From: an uncultured Duncaniella sp.
GTDB taxonomy: Bacteria > Bacteroidota > Bacteroidia > Bacteroidales > Muribaculaceae
Direction of reading: 5' to 3'
DNA: 64,000 bases
NCBI GenBank assembly: GCA_910588795.1
Contig: CAJURI010000001.1
Coordinates: 1 to 64,000 of the forward strand
Shown: positions 1 through 8,421 of the stretch, piece by piece
How positions within the stretch are numbered: the first letter of the stretch is position 1
Layout: each line of letters opens with the position of its first letter
Position numbers and translations under genes: made by a program
The notes under the pieces: generated by a model
What the model was told of the DNA's origin: nothing
What the model saw: only the letters and a program-made list of their open reading frames with translations
Database searches by the model: none

Positions 1-134
1 TCGCTGATTATCAATATCCGTCCGGGAAACTTGTTCGAAAAATGTCAAAGTCAGGCGACCTCCCCGACGGCACCCTCCCGGGCACCGACGACATGGACAT
101 GCCTGACGACTTCTCGATCGAGGAGGACATCTGA
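1..134 (+). CDS. C-terminal end of an unidentified protein (partial)
   Basis: An open frame enters from the left edge (first complete codon at position 3) and ends at TGA 132-134, giving about 43 residues. The tail is rich in Asp, Gly and Pro and ends in an acidic stretch (MPDDFSIEEDI). I do not recognise the family from this fragment. A strong hairpin terminator follows 40 bases later, which supports this being the true end of a transcribed gene. Confidence 0.6.
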   Translation, partial: ADYQYPSGKLVRKMSKSGDLPDGTLPGTDDMDMPDDFSIEEDI

Positions 135-172
135 CTCCCATAGAAGCCGTACACGTACAGGAAACGACAAAT

Positions 173-225
173 ATGCCTCTGTGTAACATGCCACACCATG
201 ACATGATACGCAGAGGCATCTTTTT
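173..225 (+). terminator. Rho-independent terminator after the partial gene
   Basis: Arms 173-190 and 202-219 pair over 18 positions with two mismatches. The stem is built on ATGCCTCTG/CAGAGGCAT and is followed by CTTTTTG. It sits between the partial gene and the GH43 gene, so it should isolate the two transcripts. The remaining 150 bases before the GH43 start hold no clear promoter; a degenerate TACATTCG lies near position 310. Confidence 0.75.
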
Positions 226-375
226 GCAACAAAACAGCACGCCGGAGCACAAAAGGGCATCATCACGCAACACGGCGGGGAGGGACCTGAGGAGGATTTT
301 CACTAATTTTACATTCGGAAACGGCTACGTCCGCACCGTCGCCGCCACACTCCGAAAAAGACATAATACCACCAT

Positions 376-2394
376 ATGAAAAAGACCATTCTATCACTCT
401 TCTGCACAGGAGCGGCCATGATGCTCCAGTCATTCGGCAATCCCTATCTTCCGCTGTGGGAACACCTTCCCGACGGAGAGCCCAGGGTGTTCGAGGATCC
501 CGACCGTCCCGGCAAATACCGGGCATACATCATAGGCTCGCACGACACGAGCGTGGACCGCTACTGCGGATCCGACATACGCATGTGGTCGGCTCCGGTG
601 GAGGATCTCACCGACTGGCGCGACGAAGGCCCGATATTCACTTATTCCCACAACGGGAAATGGGACATCATGTATGCCCCCGATCTCGTGGAGGTGCCCC
701 AGAAGGACGGCTCCAAGATCTATTATCTCTATCCCCACAGCCGCGGACCGCGGCGCGAGGCGATGGTGTGCAAAGGGACACGTCCCGACGGACCTTTCAC
801 CCCTGTCAATCTCTCGGAGGACGGCTCGCAGACCACACCCGGGAGCGTGCTCGGCTTCGACCCCTCGATCTATGTGGACCTGATCACCGATCCGGCCGAT
901 CCTGACTACGGCACAGGATTCCGCGCCTATGGCTTCTGGGGCTTCCAGCGTTCGCTGGCCGCCGAGCTTGACCCCTCCACGATGTACTCCGTGCGCCCCG
1001 GCACCTCCACCATCCCCTACTTCATACCTGCATGCACGGCCGACGGCAAAGTGCGCGACCCTGAGGGGACACAGTATCCGGCACTCTACAAGGAGCAGGA
1101 CCCCAGAGACTTCGGATTCTTCGAGGCCTCATCCATACGCAAGGTGGGGAACAAATATGTGATGATATTCTCGGGATTCTCGGGAAAGGAGTACGGGCTG
1201 GGCAACACCAACTCCACACTGCGCTACGCCTATGGCGACACCCCGCTGGGCCCCTGGCGCAGCGGCGGCGTGCTCGTTGACTCACGCGGCATCGTCCCCA
1301 ATGCCGACGGCACACACCTGGCATGCACCAATGCGGCACACAACACCCACGGCAGCCTTCAGGAGATCAACGGCCAGTGGTATGTGTTCTACCACCGTCC
1401 GCCGCGCGGATTCGGCTTCGCCCGCCAGGCAATGGTGGCACCCGTCACCATCCGGTGGGACGAGACACCTGTCGCCGAAGGGGGCAGAGTGGAGATACGC
1501 GGCTATGACCCGTATGCCCCCGACGGCATATGGACCGCCCGAACATCCGACGGCAACGAGTATACCGGAGCCGAAGTAACCTCGGAGGGCTTCCAGATCT
1601 ACGGTCTCGACCCTCACAGATACTATTCGGCCGGCTACGCGTGCTACCTCTCCGACATAGGATCGCAGCAGGACTCCTGGGACATATGGGCCAACGACAT
1701 GCCGGTAAGAATGAAGGGGAACGACATCGCAGGCTTCAAATACTTCGGATTCGGAGGCCTTGACAAGGGCACCAAAGGGGTGCCGGCTTTCCGCGGTACA
1801 AAGAAAGGAGACAAGACCCACATAGACATATTCCTGACCCCTCTCACTGACTCACAGTTCAAAGTGGCAGTGATGATGGACGGCCCCTATGACACCCCCG
1901 CATGGAACGGGAAGAAAATCGGAGAGATCACCGTGCCCGCCAACAGCATGAAGGGGAACGAGGGGGGCGTGGTGCGCCTCTCAGCCGATGTGTCAGGAGC
2001 AGTGGACGGCCTCAAGGGGAAACACGCCATATACCTTGTGGCCGAAGGGGAGGGAGGCAAGCCCCTGTGCATGCTCAAGGGGCTTGGTTTCAGCAAGAAA
2101 GGTAAGCACCTCGAATTCCCCAAAGTGCCTGAGGTGACAATAAGCGTCAACGGTGAAAAAGTGGAGCTACCGTCCACGCCCACAAGGATGAACGCCGACA
2201 ACGGCTACACTGGATATGACAGATATGACGTAGACCACAAGGTCAGCGGCAGCAAAGGCGTAACACCGAAAGTGACAGCGGCATCCGACGACAAGAAGGT
2301 CAAGATCAGCATCACCCGGCCTACCGACGGCAAAGCCATCGTGACATTCGACAACCGCGGAGTGAAAAAAATCTACACTGTCAACCTCATCTGA
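376..2394 (+). CDS. Secreted glycoside hydrolase family 43 protein with C-terminal CBM-like region
   Basis: The 672-residue protein starts with a signal peptide (about 1-21). Residues about 25-360 form a GH43-type five-bladed propeller. The three acidic residues expected of the family are visible: D41 (RVFEDPD, candidate base), D162 (FDPSIYVD, pKa modulator) and E250 (FFEASSIRK, acid). Residues about 385-585 resemble a CBM6-type beta-sandwich (GKHAIYLVAEG), and a further small domain follows. The family acts on arabinose- or xylose-containing glycans; the exact substrate cannot be read from the sequence. It stands alone, with a terminator on each side and no SusC/SusD beside it. The family call is firm and the specificity unknown. 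Confidence 0.88.
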   Translation: MKKTILSLFCTGAAMMLQSFGNPYLPLWEHLPDGEPRVFEDPDRPGKYRAYIIGSHDTSVDRYCGSDIRMWSAPVEDLTDWRDEGPIFTYSHNGKWDIMYAPDLVEVPQKDGSKIYYLYPHSRGPRREAMVCKGTRPDGPFTPVNLSEDGSQTTPGSVLGFDPSIYVDLITDPADPDYGTGFRAYGFWGFQRSLAAELDPSTMYSVRPGTSTIPYFIPACTADGKVRDPEGTQYPALYKEQDPRDFGFFEASSIRKVGNKYVMIFSGFSGKEYGLGNTNSTLRYAYGDTPLGPWRSGGVLVDSRGIVPNADGTHLACTNAAHNTHGSLQEINGQWYVFYHRPPRGFGFARQAMVAPVTIRWDETPVAEGGRVEIRGYDPYAPDGIWTARTSDGNEYTGAEVTSEGFQIYGLDPHRYYSAGYACYLSDIGSQQDSWDIWANDMPVRMKGNDIAGFKYFGFGGLDKGTKGVPAFRGTKKGDKTHIDIFLTPLTDSQFKVAVMMDGPYDTPAWNGKKIGEITVPANSMKGNEGGVVRLSADVSGAVDGLKGKHAIYLVAEGEGGKPLCMLKGLGFSKKGKHLEFPKVPEVTISVNGEKVELPSTPTRMNADNGYTGYDRYDVDHKVSGSKGVTPKVTAASDDKKVKISITRPTDGKAIVTFDNRGVKKIYTVNLI

Positions 2395-2427
2395 TATACA
2401 CCACCGCCCGCAAATATACGATACGAC

Positions 2428-2470
2428 AAGCCCGTGCGCCCGCTCTGTGAAGCATCCGGCGCACGGGCTT
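2428..2470 (+). terminator. Hairpin terminator after the GH43 gene
   Basis: A perfect 13-bp stem, AAGCCCGTGCGCC at 2428-2440 and its complement at 2458-2470, has a 17-base loop. No U-run follows, so this may act as a 3' end stabiliser as much as a terminator. It lies 33 bases after the GH43 stop codon. Confidence 0.6.
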
Positions 2471-2561
2471 GCGCATGTGAGAAACAAATCATCATCCATA
2501 CAATAAGCCAGCTCCGAGAGGGGCACGAGAATTATTAATGTTGAATTTTACTCCCGACTAT

Positions 2562-2593
2562 TTTGCAGAGGTATGGAAAAATCACTATCTTTG
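2562..2593 (+). promoter_or_regulatory. Bacteroidetes-type promoter for the kdsD-like operon
   Basis: A -33 box TTTG (2562-2565) and a -7 box TATCTTTG (2586-2593) are separated by 20 bp, matching the Bacteroides primary sigma consensus. The promoter overlaps the first codons of an upstream in-frame ATG at 2573, so translation must begin downstream, at 2621. The predicted leader is about 20 nt. Confidence 0.8.
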
Positions 2594-2620
2594 CGACGGT
2601 ACAATAAGACTTTATCTGAC

Positions 2621-3238
2621 ATGACTATAAAGCAGTCGATGCAAGACATATTGGAGCAGGAATCCAGAGCCCTGCTCTCCATACCCTACAGCGAAGAGTA
2701 TGACCGGGCCATAGAGCTTATAATCGAGCGGGTCCACCGCCGCGGAGGGAAGCTTGTGGCTTCAGGGATGGGCAAGGCAGGGCAGGTGGCACTCAACATA
2801 GCCACGACCTTCTCCTCGACAGGCACCCCGGGAGTGTTCCTGCACCCGGGAGAGGCCCAGCACGGGGACATAGGCGTGCTCCAGCCCAACGATGTAATGC
2901 TCCTGATATCCAACTCGGGCACCACACGCGAGATGCTTGACCTCGTCGCCCTCACCAAGGCCCTATATCCCGAGATCCCCGTCATAGCCATGACAGGGAA
3001 CAAGGACAGTGAACTATCACGTCTATCCGACGTTACATTATTTACAGGCGGGGCACCGGAAGTGTGTCCGCTCGGGCTGACCCCGACGACCTCCGTCACG
3101 GTGATGTCAGCGATAGGCGACGTACTGATAGTCAATGTGATGAACCTCATAGGACTATCCTCCAAGGAATACTCCAAGAGGCATCACGGCGGATATCTGG
3201 GCTACAAGTCGCGCAAGGATTCGCGCGGCTCCGACTGA
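2621..3238 (+). CDS. kdsD: SIS-domain arabinose-5-phosphate isomerase (KpsF/GutQ/KdsD type), short form
   Basis: The 205-residue protein interconverts ribulose-5-phosphate and arabinose-5-phosphate, the first step of Kdo synthesis for lipopolysaccharide. The sugar isomerase (SIS) signatures are present: GMGKAG near 49-54, HPGEAQHGDIG near 75-85, SNSGTT near 97-102 and PLGLTPTTS near 140-148. Enterobacterial KdsD is about 320 residues with two CBS domains; this protein ends after the SIS domain, as known for the Bacteroides short form. The start at 2621 is chosen over the in-frame ATG at 2573 because the promoter -7 box lies between them. It is the first gene of a run that continues to ribH. 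Confidence 0.85.
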   Translation: MTIKQSMQDILEQESRALLSIPYSEEYDRAIELIIERVHRRGGKLVASGMGKAGQVALNIATTFSSTGTPGVFLHPGEAQHGDIGVLQPNDVMLLISNSGTTREMLDLVALTKALYPEIPVIAMTGNKDSELSRLSDVTLFTGGAPEVCPLGLTPTTSVTVMSAIGDVLIVNVMNLIGLSSKEYSKRHHGGYLGYKSRKDSRGSD

Positions 3239-3291
3239 CATCCCGGCGGCAACGAGCCGCATCGCGCAAGGAAGAAAAGCAACACATCATA

Positions 3292-4146
3292 ATGAACAAG
3301 GCTATATTCATAGGAGAACTCTCCCTCAATGTCACACTCCCATCGTCAGACAGCAGCAGCATGGCCGCCACGCGAGTCGGCGACCGTCTGGTCAAGGCCG
3401 CGATGCTTGACGGAGAGATGGGGGTCGAGACGATCTTCGTAGGAGAGACCGCCGCCGATGCCGTGGGCGACCACATAATATCGGCACTCGAGAAGTCGGG
3501 CATAGGCACCGGATCGGTCGACCGCTTCACCGAGGGGGCAAGCCCGGTGCGCATATCGGCAGCCACCGGTGATGACAGCCGCGCCGTGATACACTCAGCC
3601 TACCCCGGCGAGCCTGTCAACCCCATATGGCCCCGCGTCAACGAGGGTGATGTGGCCGTGTACGGATCATACATGGTGATCGACAAGCGCAACCATTCGG
3701 CAATCACAGAACTTCTCGATCACGCCCGCGCCCGCAAGGCCGAGACCGTCTATCTCCCCTACTTCGATGTGCGCCAGGTGTCGCGCACCACACGGGTGAT
3801 GCCCGAGGTGTGGGACTGCCTTGAGGCGGCAAGCCTCGTGATAGCCACCACCGGCGACCTTGCCGTGCTCTTTCCGGGCGAGGATGCCGAGACAGCCTTC
3901 CGCGGTCACATACTGTTCTATTGCAGGCGTTGCCTTGTGCTGGACTATGCGTCACTCACCATGCGCTTCTTTGACGGCGACGAGTCATGGACCCTCAGAT
4001 GCCACCCGACTGAGAACGACGAGTTCCACTGGACGGCGGGAGCCATAGCCGGAGCCGTGCGCGCCCTGACCGAAAAGGTCAACGATCCGGACGACATAAT
4101 GGCCAAAGCCAACGAGACAGCACACTCAATACTGTCAGACCAATAA
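3292..4146 (+). CDS. PfkB/ribokinase-fold protein lacking the catalytic aspartate motif
   Basis: The 284-residue protein begins with the beta-strand typical of PfkB kinases (MNKAIFIGELSLNV) and keeps the fold's N-terminal features (VGDRLVKAAML, FVGETAADAVGDHIISAL). The second PfkB signature, normally [DN][ST]TGAGD, reads FHWTAGAIAGAV near 251-262, so the catalytic Asp is replaced. Either it is a pseudokinase with a binding or regulatory role, or it uses another base. The start at 3292 was chosen because upstream in-frame codons overlap the isomerase gene. It lies 53 bases after the isomerase and 19 bases before the TPR gene, so it is probably cotranscribed. A link to sugar-phosphate metabolism is inferred from the neighbour only. 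Confidence 0.65.
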   Translation: MNKAIFIGELSLNVTLPSSDSSSMAATRVGDRLVKAAMLDGEMGVETIFVGETAADAVGDHIISALEKSGIGTGSVDRFTEGASPVRISAATGDDSRAVIHSAYPGEPVNPIWPRVNEGDVAVYGSYMVIDKRNHSAITELLDHARARKAETVYLPYFDVRQVSRTTRVMPEVWDCLEAASLVIATTGDLAVLFPGEDAETAFRGHILFYCRRCLVLDYASLTMRFFDGDESWTLRCHPTENDEFHWTAGAIAGAVRALTEKVNDPDDIMAKANETAHSILSDQ

Positions 4147-4165
4147 CAACAATACCACGGACACT

Positions 4166-5191
4166 ATGAAACCTCTTTCGCTCGAACCGGTGTTTCTTCC
4201 CGCCACAGCCGATACCGCCAGGCTGAAGACCCGGCTGAAGAAGACCCGCGGGACCGGAGAATACATATCGGCACTCGCCGATGCGGACTTCGACCCGGTC
4301 TATGACCTGCTGCGCTCCACAGCTGCCTCAGAGGCGGCCGACGGCGAAGCGGCCCATGCCGCCGCAGCTCTTTCGGAGATCGACTCCGAGCTGTCGGCAT
4401 CCGATGCCGAAGGGGATAACGACGAACGCCACATAACCCTCCACGCCGCTGTGCTGCAGATAATCACCGCCCTGCACATAGAGCAGGGGGCCCTTGACGA
4501 CGCGGCCGTGACAGCGGCGCGCGCCCTGTCGCTGCTTGCCCGCGAGCCTAAACGCAAGGACGCGCCGTTCCTGCAGGTGCTCGGCTGTCTGCTGTATGAC
4601 ATATCCTATCTGCATGGCGAAAGGGGGGAGTTCAAGCAGGCCGAACGTGAGGTGGAGAAATCAATCAAGGTGTTTGAGCGGCTTGCCAAGAGCGATGCCG
4701 CACGCTATGCACCTCCCCACGTGATGGCCCTCAACGGAGCCACGACGGTGTACCGCAACCGAGTGAAACAGGCCGAGCTTCTCGCGCATTATCAGGCCGC
4801 GACCTCGTCCTATCTGCAGATGCTCGACTCAGGTGTCGAGGATGCAGCCTCACGCCTTGTGGAATCGCTCACAGCCGAGGGTGACACCCTCGCCCGCATG
4901 GGCCGCCACCGCGAGGCCATACAGTACTATTCGCGCGCCCTTAAATACCTTACCCGCATTGAGACGACATTCACCCTGCATCAGCTGCGCCTCTCCATAG
5001 CCCTGGGGCAATCGATGCTGTCGGTGAGCGCGATGCGCGAGAAGGGTGTGCACCTGCTCAACACCATGCTGCACAAGGCCACGAAGATCAACGCGCTCGA
5101 CGAGCACCGCCGCATAGTGGACTCGCTGTACCATGCCAAGAGCCGGTCGCTTGACATACTGAGCCTGTGGCACAAGGTATTTCCCAAATAA
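4166..5191 (+). CDS. Cytoplasmic tetratricopeptide-repeat protein
   Basis: The 341-residue protein is almost wholly helical with TPR-like helix pairs. Recognisable units are around 108-150 (AVTAARALSLLAREPKRK), 150-175 (YLHGERGEFKQAEREVEKSI) and 235-260 (GDTLARMGRHREAIQYYSRALKYL). No signal peptide or membrane segment is seen. TPR proteins are scaffolds; the partner is unknown. It follows the PfkB-like gene by 19 bases and precedes ribH by 69, suggesting one operon. A second TPR protein with a membrane anchor lies on the other strand at 7.5-8.2 kb. Confidence 0.75.
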   Translation: MKPLSLEPVFLPATADTARLKTRLKKTRGTGEYISALADADFDPVYDLLRSTAASEAADGEAAHAAAALSEIDSELSASDAEGDNDERHITLHAAVLQIITALHIEQGALDDAAVTAARALSLLAREPKRKDAPFLQVLGCLLYDISYLHGERGEFKQAEREVEKSIKVFERLAKSDAARYAPPHVMALNGATTVYRNRVKQAELLAHYQAATSSYLQMLDSGVEDAASRLVESLTAEGDTLARMGRHREAIQYYSRALKYLTRIETTFTLHQLRLSIALGQSMLSVSAMREKGVHLLNTMLHKATKINALDEHRRIVDSLYHAKSRSLDILSLWHKVFPK

Positions 5192-5260
5192 GGGGGCCGC
5201 GACACCACAGACGACATCACAAAAAAGACAAACACTCATCACACACATATAACGAACGCA

Positions 5261-5731
5261 ATGTCAACACATCTGCCCACCTCTCCCCTCCCCGCACTCG
5301 ACGACGTAAAGATAGCGGTCGTATCGGCCGAATGGAACGGACACATCACAGGACCGCTTGCCGCAGGAGCCGTCAACACCCTCAGGGAGTACGGACTCTC
5401 CGACGACGAGATAGGGGTGTTCACCGTGCCCGGAGCCGTCGAGCTCACCTTTGCCGCATCCAAGCTCATAGAGTCGAGCGAATATGACGCTATAATAGTG
5501 ATAGGGTGCGTCATCAAGGGGGATACTCCACACTTCGACTATGTGTGCTCAAGTGTCACCCAAGGGATCACGCACCTCAATGCCGAGTGTGACATACCGG
5601 TGATATTCGGAGTGCTCACCGTGCTCGACGAGCAGCAGGCACTCGACCGCGCCGGAGGACGGCTCGGCAACAAGGGCTCCGAAGCCGCCGAGACGGCCAT
5701 CAAGATGGTGGCGTTCAACCGGAGCGTTTAG
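5261..5731 (+). CDS. ribH: 6,7-dimethyl-8-ribityllumazine synthase
   Basis: The enzyme condenses 5-amino-6-ribitylamino-uracil with 3,4-dihydroxy-2-butanone-4-phosphate to form lumazine, the penultimate step of riboflavin synthesis. The 156-residue length is typical. Motifs seen are AEWNGHIT near 23-30 (aromatic stacking position), VPGAVELT near 56-63, GCVIKGDTPHFDYV near 82-95 with the catalytic His at 91, FGVLT near 116-120 and GNKGSEAA near 136-143. It is the last gene before the MITE-like element. No other riboflavin genes are nearby. Confidence 0.95.
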   Translation: MSTHLPTSPLPALDDVKIAVVSAEWNGHITGPLAAGAVNTLREYGLSDDEIGVFTVPGAVELTFAASKLIESSEYDAIIVIGCVIKGDTPHFDYVCSSVTQGITHLNAECDIPVIFGVLTVLDEQQALDRAGGRLGNKGSEAAETAIKMVAFNRSV

Positions 5732-5810
5732 CCGCATCCCCCAAGCCGGCCGCGCCAGGAAGCGGCGACGAGATATACGACCTGATAAAAACACAATAAT
5801 ACCTGACATC

Positions 5811-6006
5811 TAAGTAACTCGCATAAATTAGCTGATACATAATTATGAAGTATTTTCGAGCGGTTTTTGAGATGGAGCGAAGGAGTGTAGCGAGCTACAC
5901 GACTGAGCGACAGCGCGAAAATCGCCGAAAAGACGAATAAGGATGTGTCAGCCCGAAGGGTTACTTGAAATTATTTTAATTATAACTAATTTATAAGAGT
6001 TACTTA
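5811..6006. mobile_element. MITE-like element with 21-bp terminal inverted repeats, abutting the next start codon
   Basis: The ends 5811-5831 and 5986-6006 are inverted repeats with 19 of 21 positions matching (TAAGTAACTC at the left, GAGTTACTTA at the right). Inside, further arms pair: GCTGATACAT (5831-5840) with ATGTGTCAGC (5943-5952), and TTTTCGAGCGGTTTTT with the complement around 5916-5934. The centre is the hairpin GTGTAGC-GA-GCTACAC (5885-5900). There is no coding potential. TA dinucleotides at both ends (5811-5812 and 6005-6006) would suit a TA target duplication. The final A is also the first base of the DUF2851 start codon. It could instead be a structured intergenic repeat that is not mobile. 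Confidence 0.65.
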
Positions 6007-7316
6007 TGGAGCGTCTGATGCACTATGTGTGGCAATACCGGCTGCTTACCCCTGCCGACATGGTCACTGTGGACGGGCGCAGGGTGTCGATTATCGATCC
6101 GGGGAGACACAACAAAGATGCCGGCCCCGACTTTTTCAACGCCAAGGTCAAGATAGGTGACCGCATATGGGCAGGAGACGTGGAGATGCATGTCCGCGCA
6201 AGCGACTGGCACCGCCACCGCCATGACACCGATCCGGCCTACGACTCGGTGGTGCTGCATGTGGTGGACTGCGACGACGCGCCCATAACTCGGCGCAACG
6301 GCGAGACGATACCGCAGATGGTGATGAGATGCTCCCCCGAGTTCAGCCGCCGCTATGACCTGCTCGTGGGACGGTCGGACATTGATCTCCCCTGCGCGCC
6401 GGAGATACCCTCGATACACCCGCTGCATATGCGCGACTGGATAACGGCTCTCGCCTATGAGCGGGCTTACACCAAGGCCGACAGGATCGCATCGCACCTG
6501 CAACGCTATGCCGGTGACTGGGAACAGACCCTTTACGTGACTCTCGCACGCGCCCTGGGATTCAGCATCAACGCCGAGCCTATGGAGCGGCTGGCACTGT
6601 CGCTTCCGCTGCAGTTCCTGCGCAAGCACAGCGATTCGCTTACCGCCATCGAGGCTTTGATGTTCGGACAGGCAGGGCTGCTGCCATGCACGGGAGCCGC
6701 CGACGGCTCCTCACGTCCACGCTCCACAGGCGATCCTTACGCCGAGAGCCTTGCGAGGGAATACACGTTCCTTGCCCACAAGTTTTCGCTAAAGCAACTC
6801 ACATCGCCCGGCTGGAAAATGGGGAGGATGCGCCCGCAGAATCTCCCTTACCGCCGCATAGCACTCCTGGCGGCCATGGTGGCGGGGGATTTCCGCATAG
6901 TGAGACGTCTTCTTGACGCAAAATGCCCTGAAGAGGCCATAGAGCTCATGCGCACGCCTCTGACCGGATATTGGGCCAGCAGATTCACTTTCGGCGGTGC
7001 GTCGGAACGGACTTTCGAGACCATGAGCAGGGGGTCGGCAACAGTGCTTGTGATAAATGTGGCGATACCTCTCATGATAGCCTATGGCATGAGCCACGGC
7101 GACGATGCCCTCACGGGGAGGGCCTTCGAGTGGCTCGCGTCGCTTCCGGCCGAAAGCAATTCGATAGTGAGCACTTTTGCGGCTGCCGGAATCCCTGCCC
7201 GCGATGCATTCACGTCGCAGGCTCTCATACAACTGCGCCGGGAGTATTGCGAGAAACACGCCTGCCTGCTGTGCCGTATAGGTCACCGCCTTCTTGCCGC
7301 CCGCGCGAAAAGGTGA
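6006..7316 (+). CDS. DUF2851 family protein
   Basis: The 436-residue protein matches the DUF2851 family common in Bacteroidetes; the N-terminal run around LMHYVWQYRLL and the segment IDPGRHNKDAGPDFFNAKV are family hallmarks. Conserved acidic and His residues in DAGPDFFNAKVKIGDRIWAG and GDVEMHVRASDWHRHRHD suggest a nuclease-like or metal-binding centre, but no function is established that I know of. The start at 6006 agrees with the usual N-terminus of the family. The entire upstream leader is supplied by the MITE-like element, so expression may have changed after its insertion. A hairpin and REP-like element follow the gene. Confidence 0.85.
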   Translation: MERLMHYVWQYRLLTPADMVTVDGRRVSIIDPGRHNKDAGPDFFNAKVKIGDRIWAGDVEMHVRASDWHRHRHDTDPAYDSVVLHVVDCDDAPITRRNGETIPQMVMRCSPEFSRRYDLLVGRSDIDLPCAPEIPSIHPLHMRDWITALAYERAYTKADRIASHLQRYAGDWEQTLYVTLARALGFSINAEPMERLALSLPLQFLRKHSDSLTAIEALMFGQAGLLPCTGAADGSSRPRSTGDPYAESLAREYTFLAHKFSLKQLTSPGWKMGRMRPQNLPYRRIALLAAMVAGDFRIVRRLLDAKCPEEAIELMRTPLTGYWASRFTFGGASERTFETMSRGSATVLVINVAIPLMIAYGMSHGDDALTGRAFEWLASLPAESNSIVSTFAAAGIPARDAFTSQALIQLRREYCEKHACLLCRIGHRLLAARAKR

Positions 7317-7376
7317 GAATCAAAGAGATCGGGGGGGAGGCAGAAAGCGTGGCAAAGTCAGACTATTTTTATACGA

Positions 7377-7464
7377 CAGAACAGGAGAAACATTCTCCGG
7401 GTGCCTGTCGCCGGCGGCGGGGGCACGCCCCCGCCCTACCCTGAAGAAAATTTCTCCTGTTCTG
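7377..7464. terminator. Convergent-gene hairpin interrupted by a REP-like palindrome
   Basis: CAGAACAGGAGAAA (7377-7390) is perfectly complementary to 7451-7464. It lies between the convergent DUF2851 and TPR genes, so it is probably a bidirectional terminator or 3' hairpin. Its 60-base loop contains the GC-rich REP-like palindrome described separately, which suggests insertion of the palindrome into an older hairpin. Confidence 0.55.
7416..7439 (-). repeat. REP-like element, copy 1 (GTAG plus GC hairpin)
   Basis: On the minus strand the sequence is GTAG followed by a 9-bp perfect hairpin, GGCGGGGGC-GT-GCCCCCGCC. A second copy on the plus strand at 62166-62189 has the same GTAG foot, the same loop and one compensatory change in the stem. 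A 5' GTAG foot next to a hairpin is the hallmark of REP sequences used by RAYT transposases, and a RAYT gene lies beside copy 2. Confidence 0.65.
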
Positions 7465-7532
7465 AATAGCCCCGGCGGACGCTGAACAGCTCCCGGGCTA
7501 ATCCTATATCCTAACGGATCGGTGACTTTATA

Positions 7533-8210
7533 TTACTCGGCCTGTGCTTTTGCACGCTCGAGATATTTCTTCACATCGATTCCCATCTGGGGTCCGTAGT
7601 TGGGATATTCGCTTATGATCTCCTCATATACGGCAGCCTCAGCCTTGTAGTCCTTCATCTCGCGGAGCACAGTGGCCTCCTTGAGCATGAATGCGGGTGT
7701 GTAGGCGGGATTGTCGTCAGAGAGGCTTACAGCCTTGCGGAAACAGCCGAGAGCTTCGTCATATTTCTTGAGGTTGACGTAGCAGTCACCCTCAAGGCTC
7801 TTCGCGCCCGCGCTTATGATCGACTCGGAGGAGGAGTAGCCGTTGAGATACTTGATAGCCTCCTCATATTTTTTGTCCTTATAGAGCAGGATAGCGGCGT
7901 TAAGGCCTGCGAGGTCGCCTGCCTTGTAGCCATGGTCGGCAGCCACCTGCTGATACTTTGCAAGAGCGATGCTGTCGTTGCCCATCAGGAGCTCTATGTC
8001 GGCCTGACCGAGAGCCTCGTTGGCACTCTGTATGCCCGGCTGGCGGACAGCATAGACATAGACAAGCACTGCGATGACCACTACAGCCACAGCAACGCAT
8101 GCATACATGATGGTCTTGGGGTTCTTCTGCACTTTCTCGCCGAGTCCGGTGAGGGTGTCGTTCACCTCGTCAATGGAGGTGCGGGTTTCTTCGTGATTTG
8201 TATTTGCCAT
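7533..8210 (-). CDS. Membrane-anchored TPR protein (YfgM-like)
   Basis: The 225-residue protein has a cytoplasmic N-terminus of about 38 residues, one membrane segment (about 39-62, TIMYACVAVAVVVIAVLVYVY) and an exported TPR domain. Repeats are visible near 85-115, 115-150, 150-180 (GDCYVNLKKYDEALGCFRKA) and 185-215. The architecture resembles YfgM, an ancillary factor of the Sec translocon and periplasmic chaperones; that role is inferred. The start at 8210 (MANTNHEE) is preferred to an in-frame ATG at 8282, which lies too close to the -7 box at 8287-8294. It is convergent with the DUF2851 gene. Confidence 0.8.
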   Translation of the reverse strand: MANTNHEETRTSIDEVNDTLTGLGEKVQKNPKTIMYACVAVAVVVIAVLVYVYAVRQPGIQSANEALGQADIELLMGNDSIALAKYQQVAADHGYKAGDLAGLNAAILLYKDKKYEEAIKYLNGYSSSESIISAGAKSLEGDCYVNLKKYDEALGCFRKAVSLSDDNPAYTPAFMLKEATVLREMKDYKAEAAVYEEIISEYPNYGPQMGIDVKKYLERAKAQAE

Positions 8211-8286
8211 TGTGTATTGTATTTTTTCAGATTGAAGGGGATGCGGCAAAGAGTTCCGAAAATGAAAAATCTGCCGTTCCAAGGTG

Positions 8287-8318
8287 CAAAATTAGCATTT
8301 ATTCCGCTAAGTATGAAA
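8287..8318 (-). promoter_or_regulatory. Promoter of the YfgM-like gene
   Basis: On the minus strand, TTTC (8315-8318) and TAATTTTG (8287-8294) are 20 bp apart. The -33 box differs from TTTG at one base. The predicted leader is about 70 nt before the start at 8210. Confidence 0.6.
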
Positions 8319-8348
8319 TTTTTCGGATGTAATTTCATACATTATTCG

Positions 8349-8356
8349 TATCTTTG
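8349..8356 (+). promoter_or_regulatory. Likely -7 box driving the DUF3791/DUF3990 cassette
   Basis: TATCTTTG at 8349-8356 matches TAnnTTTG. No TTTG sits at the expected distance upstream, so the -33 side is weak or activator-dependent. The predicted leader is about 60 nt before the ATG at 8422. It is arranged divergently with the YfgM-like promoter. Confidence 0.5.
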
Positions 8357-8421
8357 CCTCTGACATCAAGGTTAACGGCAACAACATCTGCCGAATGCTC
8401 ATTTGAATCCGGCAAAAGAGA

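Noticed and set aside
2573..2620. Earlier start for the arabinose-5-phosphate isomerase
   Set aside because: The promoter -7 box lies between this ATG and the chosen one, so it would not be in the mRNA.
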